Shown here piece after piece: positions 60,127-64,000 of a stretch of DNA of 64,000 bases (positions are counted from its first letter, which is position 1; every line of letters starts with the position of its first letter). Made by a program: the position numbers and the translations under genes. The notes below the pieces were generated by a model. The model was not told the DNA's origin. It searched no databases and worked only from the letters and a program-made list of their open reading frames with translations. Source of the stretch: Chloroflexaceae bacterium. Its GTDB lineage: Bacteria; Chloroflexota; Chloroflexia; Chloroflexales; Chloroflexaceae. The stretch lies in NCBI GenBank assembly GCA_025057155.1, contig JANWYD010000003.1, positions 124,001-188,000 of the forward strand, written 5' to 3'.

Positions 60127-62745
60127 CTATCTTCCCCGGCGCAGTTCCGCATCCACCCGGTAAGGGTTGGCGGCATCGGCAGGGATGGACACCTCCTGGT
60201 CGGCGATGATGGGCCGGTAGCCGGCGCCAAAGACGATGACGCTGTAGGTCTGGCCGCGGGGCACGGCCTGCTGGGTCCGGTAAACCCCTTGCCGGTCGGT
60301 AACGCCGAGGGTCAGCACTTCATTGGGCGAGATCGTGTCATCGGCGGCGGCCTGGCTGGCAGTGATCCCCGGACGCATGACGATAAACTGCACGCCTTCG
60401 ACTCCCCGGCGGGTGCTGGCATCGGTGATTTGCCCCTGGATGTAGACCAGATCGGCGTTGCTGGTCGGCGGCGCGGCCGGTCCCTCGCCGGTGGTGCAGG
60501 CGATCAGCGCCACGTCGTCAACGAAAATGCTCGAGACGTTGCCACGAGGGTTCTCCGAGGCGAAGACCAGGCGGACACTGCGACCGGCCAGACGCGAAAC
60601 GTCGAAGCTCCGTTCGCGCCAGACGTCGTCTCCGCCACGCGAGGAGATCTCCTCGACCACCAGGATCGGATCGCCCTGGAGGGTGGCGAACAGGGCGGTG
60701 AAACGGGCGTCAGGGGCGAAGGCGCCGAAGAGGCCGGTGGTTTCTTCGTGGACCAGGCGGGCATAGCGCAGTTCCACGCGGGTGGCGTTGGCGGGCATGC
60801 GTATATCCTGGTAGAGGTACTGGAGGGTCTCCTGATCCTGCCCGCCGAGCCAGGCGCTGTAGCGCCCGCTGCGCGGCAGTTGGGTGTCGATGATCGGCGC
60901 GTCGCCGCGCACGACCTCGACCCACGGATCGCGTTGTTCGAAACCGCCGGCGACCACGATATCGCTACAGCCGGCAGGCAGGGCCGGGGCGGGCCGTTCC
61001 GGGGCGGGGCCGCCCGAGGGCACATCGGTCGTGTCGGAGATCACCGGGCCGCCTGGCGTCGCCTGGTCGGTGATGCCCACCCGCGCAAAAGCCTCGCGCA
61101 CAGCCTGCACCTCGGCGCCCTGGCCGTACAGATCGGCGGCGGCGCGGGCGCTGGCGTTAACCGCGTCCACGAAATTAGCGACTGGAGTAAGGTACTGCGT
61201 TAACGCGCGATAGGCGATCTGTTCGGTCTTCTCGCGACCGATGGCCTGCGCCAGCAGGTAATGGGCATGGTTGGGTATGCCGCTGTTAATGTGCACGCCG
61301 CCATTGTCGGCGCGGCGCGTGTTGGGGAGATTGGCGTACTCGGCCATTGTAGCCGGCTGGCCGATACCCTGCAACGGATCGCGCGGGTCGTAGGCGCCCT
61401 CGGCGTTGGGGTCCTGCATGCTGCGCAGATAGCGCCGCGGATAGGGCGGCGATTTGATGACGTCTTCGCCGATCAGCCAGTCGTCGCGGTCAATCATTAC
61501 TGCGAAGACGTCAGAGTAGGACTCATTCAACGCGCCCGACTGCCCTTCGTAGATCAGGTCGGCGGTATACTGGGTGACGCCGTGGGTGAACTCGTGGGCG
61601 ATGACGTCCAGCCCGAATGGCAGCGGTTTGAAGATGCGACCGCCATCGCCATAGATCATCTGGTTGTACTCGCCCACCCAGGCGGCGTTCTCGGCATCCT
61701 GAGGATCGCTGCCGAAGTTGACGGTAGAGACGAGGGGCATGCCCCGCCCGTCAATCGAGTTGCGCTGAAAGGTCTTGAAGTAGTAGTCGTAGACGATGCC
61801 GGCGCCGTCGTGGGCCGCCTGGGCCACCGGGTCGCGCGAGCGCTCGCCTTCGTCAATGATCAGCCGACCCGGCACGCGGGTGGTATTCTGGGCGGTGAAG
61901 GTGCGCCGGCGCCTGGTGTGCATGATCGTGTCGAAGGCGTGGATGACCAGCGGCCGCCGGGCGTTGACGAAGTAGGTCCACTGGCCCAGGGGGGTCGTGG
62001 TGAGGATGGTGAGTTGCCAGGCCAGCGCGGCCCTGCCTCGTTCGTCCACGTAGACCACCAGGCGGGTTCTGGCGGGAACGGGATGGATCTCAATCTCCGC
62101 CTGTTCGTCAGGGTCGAGCTGTTTGCCGCGCAGGTCGAGCAGCGCGACGGACAGGGCCGCCTCCGGGGTGACGGCGGGGCTGGCAGCGATCGCGATCTGC
62201 GGATGGAACTGCCCGTTCACGGCGACGATACGCTGGTCGGGATCAAGATGCACGACCAGTTGGCGGCCGAAGACGGGCAACCCCTGGTACACCTGATCGA
62301 AGCGCAGATGGGTGAAGCCAAGCTGCGCATCGGGTTCGTAACGCAACAGGCGCAGTTCCTCGCTGGCGCTGCGCAGGCCGAAGAGGGCGCGATTCTGGTC
62401 GAGAAAGCCGCGCGCGATGGCCTCGGGTTTGCCAGCCTCGGCGGCGGTGGGAACATATGGCAGCCGGTCGTCGGCGCGTGCCGGCTGTACGAAGCGGGCC
62501 ACCCCGGTCAGCGGGTCGAAGGTCGCCAGGAGCGGGGCCTCGGTGCGGGCCTGGAGGGTGGCAAAGGCTTGCCGGGGTGTGATACTGTCAGATAGGGGGA
62601 GGGGCGCCGATGTGAGCTGCGTGTCGGCGAAACGGATAGCGTGCGGCGGGCGAGACCAGGTCGGCGGCAGCATGGTCAACGCATAAGCGAGAACGAGCAG
62701 CGCGAGCGGGATCTGGCGACGCCCGGCGAGAATTGGTCGCTTCAT
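60127..62745 (-). CDS. Secreted thermolysin-family (M4) metalloprotease
   Basis: An 872-residue secreted protease. Signal helix at residues 10-30; N-terminal FTP/PepSY-type propeptide (about 40-260). The M4 catalytic domain has HEFTH (near residue 380), the third zinc ligand in GALNESYSDVF about 20 residues on, and the proton-donor histidine in NSGIPNHAHYLLAQ (near 490). C-terminal additions are a beta-sandwich (about 600-760, EQRDPWVEVVRGD..STFVDDVALIAC-like region) and a carboxypeptidase-regulatory-like domain (about 775-872, IQGQITDASTRRGVEGV). All catalytic residues are present. The emfourin-like gene downstream could encode its inhibitor. Confidence 0.92.
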   Translation of the reverse strand: MKRPILAGRRQIPLALLVLAYALTMLPPTWSRPPHAIRFADTQLTSAPLPLSDSITPRQAFATLQARTEAPLLATFDPLTGVARFVQPARADDRLPYVPTAAEAGKPEAIARGFLDQNRALFGLRSASEELRLLRYEPDAQLGFTHLRFDQVYQGLPVFGRQLVVHLDPDQRIVAVNGQFHPQIAIAASPAVTPEAALSVALLDLRGKQLDPDEQAEIEIHPVPARTRLVVYVDERGRAALAWQLTILTTTPLGQWTYFVNARRPLVIHAFDTIMHTRRRRTFTAQNTTRVPGRLIIDEGERSRDPVAQAAHDGAGIVYDYYFKTFQRNSIDGRGMPLVSTVNFGSDPQDAENAAWVGEYNQMIYGDGGRIFKPLPFGLDVIAHEFTHGVTQYTADLIYEGQSGALNESYSDVFAVMIDRDDWLIGEDVIKSPPYPRRYLRSMQDPNAEGAYDPRDPLQGIGQPATMAEYANLPNTRRADNGGVHINSGIPNHAHYLLAQAIGREKTEQIAYRALTQYLTPVANFVDAVNASARAAADLYGQGAEVQAVREAFARVGITDQATPGGPVISDTTDVPSGGPAPERPAPALPAGCSDIVVAGGFEQRDPWVEVVRGDAPIIDTQLPRSGRYSAWLGGQDQETLQYLYQDIRMPANATRVELRYARLVHEETTGLFGAFAPDARFTALFATLQGDPILVVEEISSRGGDDVWRERSFDVSRLAGRSVRLVFASENPRGNVSSIFVDDVALIACTTGEGPAAPPTSNADLVYIQGQITDASTRRGVEGVQFIVMRPGITASQAAADDTISPNEVLTLGVTDRQGVYRTQQAVPRGQTYSVIVFGAGYRPIIADQEVSIPADAANPYRVDAELRRGR

Positions 62746-62964
62746 GCAGTCTCTGTCCTGAGGCAGCGAACTCGTAGCCGTGACGTGAGCGGCGTGTCGC
62801 TTTAATTTATGCCGTCACTGGAGACGAGAAGAAGCATGAGAAGGAAGGTGTCGTCCTCGCAAAACATAACCTGTTACGACCAGATTGTCAAGCCAGGCCG
62901 GGGTCGCCAGGGCCGCAGCGACGATTGCCGCCAGCGTTGCAGCGGGGGCGGCTTCGAGACAACA

Positions 62965-62994
62965 AGGTCGTTCGGAGCAAGCCCCGAACGACCT
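62965..62994 (-). terminator. Terminator of rex
   Basis: An 11-bp perfect stem, AGGTCGTTCGG (62965-62975) with CCGAACGACCT (62984-62994), 27 nt past the rex stop on the minus strand and followed by TGTTGT. The remaining 219 bp to the M4 gene contain nothing else recognised. Confidence 0.6.
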
Positions 62995-63020
62995 GGCATC
63001 AGCCCTGACCGACGCCCGCA

Positions 63021-63659
63021 TCAATCGCTCGACTCGCGAGCGAGATAGTAGGTCAGACTGTGCAGCACGGCGACCGGATCGATGTAGCGCACCCAGACAT
63101 CATCGGGGGTCTGCAGCACAATGGGGGCGTAATTCAAAATAGCGCGAACGCCGGCCTCGATGAGCAGGTCGGCGACGTGCTGGGCCTGGGCCGCCGGGAC
63201 GGCAATGATCGCCAGGCGCACATGATGTTCGCGGATGACGCGGGCAAGCTGGTCCAAAGGCAGGATGGTCAGGTCGTTGACCCGCTGGCCGATCTTGGCG
63301 GGGTCGGTGTCGAACAGGCCGACGATCTGCAACCCCTGCTTGTGAAAGCCCTCGTAGCGGGCGATGGCCTGCCCGAGGTAGCCAACGCCGACCAGGACCA
63401 GCGGCCAGCGCTGGTTCAACCCGAGGATGCGCTCGATGTGGTTCAGCAGTTTCTCGACATCATAGCCGATGCCTTGTTTCCCGAACTCGCCGAAGTACGA
63501 GAGATCCTTGCGAATCTGGGCGGCGGTGACATTGATACGCTCGCCCAGTTCCTGCGATGAAACCGAATGCACTCCTTCTTCAAGCAGGTAGCGCAGGCTA
63601 CGGGCATAGAGCGGCAACCGCCGGATGACAACATCGGGTGGCACGTCCAGGCGATCCAC
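63021..63659 (-). CDS. rex: Redox-sensing transcriptional repressor Rex
   Basis: A 212-residue repressor. The N-terminal winged helix ([19 protein letters not shown] and [36 protein letters not shown]) precedes a Rossmann domain binding NADH/NAD ([19 protein letters not shown]). The C-terminal swapped helix is present. Rex senses the NADH/NAD ratio and represses fermentation and respiratory genes when the ratio is low. A half-conserved Rex site lies upstream, suggesting autoregulation. The M4 gene that follows on the same strand is cut off by a terminator. Confidence 0.93.
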   Translation of the reverse strand: MDRLDVPPDVVIRRLPLYARSLRYLLEEGVHSVSSQELGERINVTAAQIRKDLSYFGEFGKQGIGYDVEKLLNHIERILGLNQRWPLVLVGVGYLGQAIARYEGFHKQGLQIVGLFDTDPAKIGQRVNDLTILPLDQLARVIREHHVRLAIIAVPAAQAQHVADLLIEAGVRAILNYAPIVLQTPDDVWVRYIDPVAVLHSLTYYLARESSD

Positions 63660-63688
63660 AGGCGCCTCCGGGGGTCAGGCTGTACGTT

Positions 63689-63706
63689 TTGTGAAGTGTA
63701 GCACGA
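63689..63706. promoter_or_regulatory. Candidate Rex operator
   Basis: TTGTGAAGTGTAGCACGA compares with the Rex consensus TTGTGAA-N4-TTCACAA: the left half is perfect, the right half keeps CAC and the last A only. A second TTGTGAC half-site lies near 63757. The position, 30 nt before the rex start, suits autoregulation. Confidence 0.45.
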
Positions 63707-63800
63707 GCTTTCGGGATATGTCAAGCGTGGAGGTAAACGGAGACGGTAGAACGTTTTGTGACGCTCATGAGGCGCCTTTGCTCTGCGGGATCGATCACGC

Positions 63801-63809
63801 TGGTATAAT
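63801..63809 (+). promoter_or_regulatory. Extended -10 promoter for the gene at 63943
   Basis: TGGTATAAT, a full extended -10 element, lies 133 nt before the start codon. No -35 consensus. Confidence 0.6.
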
Positions 63810-63942
63810 AACAGCCGGAAGGGGGCCGTGGCGCTGCCGCGGTCGCCCGGCGTGTAGAAACGATAGCTGGCGCGGGAGACGCGAGCCATAGGCTATAGGG
63901 CATTGCGTCTCCCATTCGACGCGACGGAAGGAGCCACAAGCC

Positions 63943-64000
63943 ATGGCGGAATCACTTGATGCCCAGCCAATCGGCGCGTTTCTCGACGCGCTGGCCTCGA
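63943..64000 (+). CDS. Start of a probable cyclodeaminase/cyclohydrolase (cut by window edge)
   Basis: Nineteen residues are visible (MAESLDAQPIGAFLDALAS). The pattern, a short leader then IGAFLDALAS, matches the first helix of formiminotransferase-cyclodeaminase or methenyl-THF cyclohydrolase-like proteins, which continue with a PTPGGGS motif just beyond the window. GGAAGGAG lies 8 nt upstream of ATG. The call rests on few residues. Confidence 0.5.
   Translation, partial: MAESLDAQPIGAFLDALAS

Noticed and set aside
61261-62595. 444-codon open frame antisense to the M4 protease
   Set aside because: Shadow frame; the opposite strand has HEFTH and the full M4 pattern.

Overview
The window is a GC-rich (roughly two thirds G+C by eye) chromosome segment with about 53 protein-coding genes, no rRNA or tRNA that I could recognise, and no phage, plasmid or CRISPR locus. 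Gene content suggests a member of the Chloroflexota, most likely the Chloroflexales (Chloroflexus/Roseiflexus relatives). The grounds are a MeaB GTPase paired with a stand-alone B12-binding methylmalonyl-CoA mutase small domain, Thr/Pro-rich lipoproteins, a MoxR plus CoxE-like VWA pair, a class II FBPase, a Rex repressor and abundant small intergenic repeats. This placement is inference from gene content; no marker rRNA is present.

Layout. 1-6050: the glpABC anaerobic glycerol-3-phosphate dehydrogenase cluster (glpA truncated by the window edge), with a 42-bp tandem hairpin repeat between glpB and glpC, then a large lipoprotein coupled to glpC. 6.1-16 kb: an LCP-family envelope protein behind a nested inverted-repeat leader, glpX (FBPase), an O-antigen-ligase-like membrane protein, dnaN, a LuxR-type regulator with a degenerate receiver, and a beta-propeller lipoprotein. 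16-24.7 kb: a DUF4349 lipoprotein, an FAD oxidoreductase without the redox CxxC, an MGDG-synthase-like glycosyltransferase, a frameshifted diguanylate cyclase, an M20 dipeptidase and a TspO-like protein. 24.7-29.1 kb (mostly minus): nucleoside hydrolase, orphan histidine kinase, meaB and the B12 domain. 29.4-34.6 kb: an L,D-transpeptidase and the fadN-fadA type beta-oxidation pair. 34.9-40.8 kb: a LacI regulator, a complete four-gene ABC importer and an MBL-fold hydrolase. 40.8-50.7 kb: a tiny internally duplicated protein, a second ABC ATPase with a Nudix protein, a HAD phosphatase, moxR-VWA, an Rrf2 regulator, tlpA-DUF2085, a zinc-ribbon protein and a DUF368 (PopT-like) transporter. 51.3-55.4 kb: a Zn/Mn-type ABC importer operon with a DtxR/MntR-like box. 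55.7-64 kb: a cysteine-less DUF542-like protein, an acyl-CoA dehydrogenase, a three-gene membrane/inhibitor-like operon facing the same way as a secreted M4 metalloprotease, rex, and the start of a probable cyclodeaminase gene.

The most interesting signals are the following. (i) A three-copy family of about 160-176 bp non-coding elements has terminal inverted repeats; two copies are flanked by 11-bp direct repeats (MITE-like), and one abuts a second element family. (ii) An M4 protease sits close to an emfourin-like candidate inhibitor and a PrsW homologue that has lost its catalytic residues. (iii) A response regulator has every phosphorylation residue substituted. (iv) A DUF542-like protein lacks the cysteine pair and has an inverted repeat laid across its promoter. 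(v) A 71-residue protein is built from two near-copies of one helix-strand unit. No clearly new multi-gene system was proven; the M4/emfourin-like/pseudo-PrsW neighbourhood is the best candidate.
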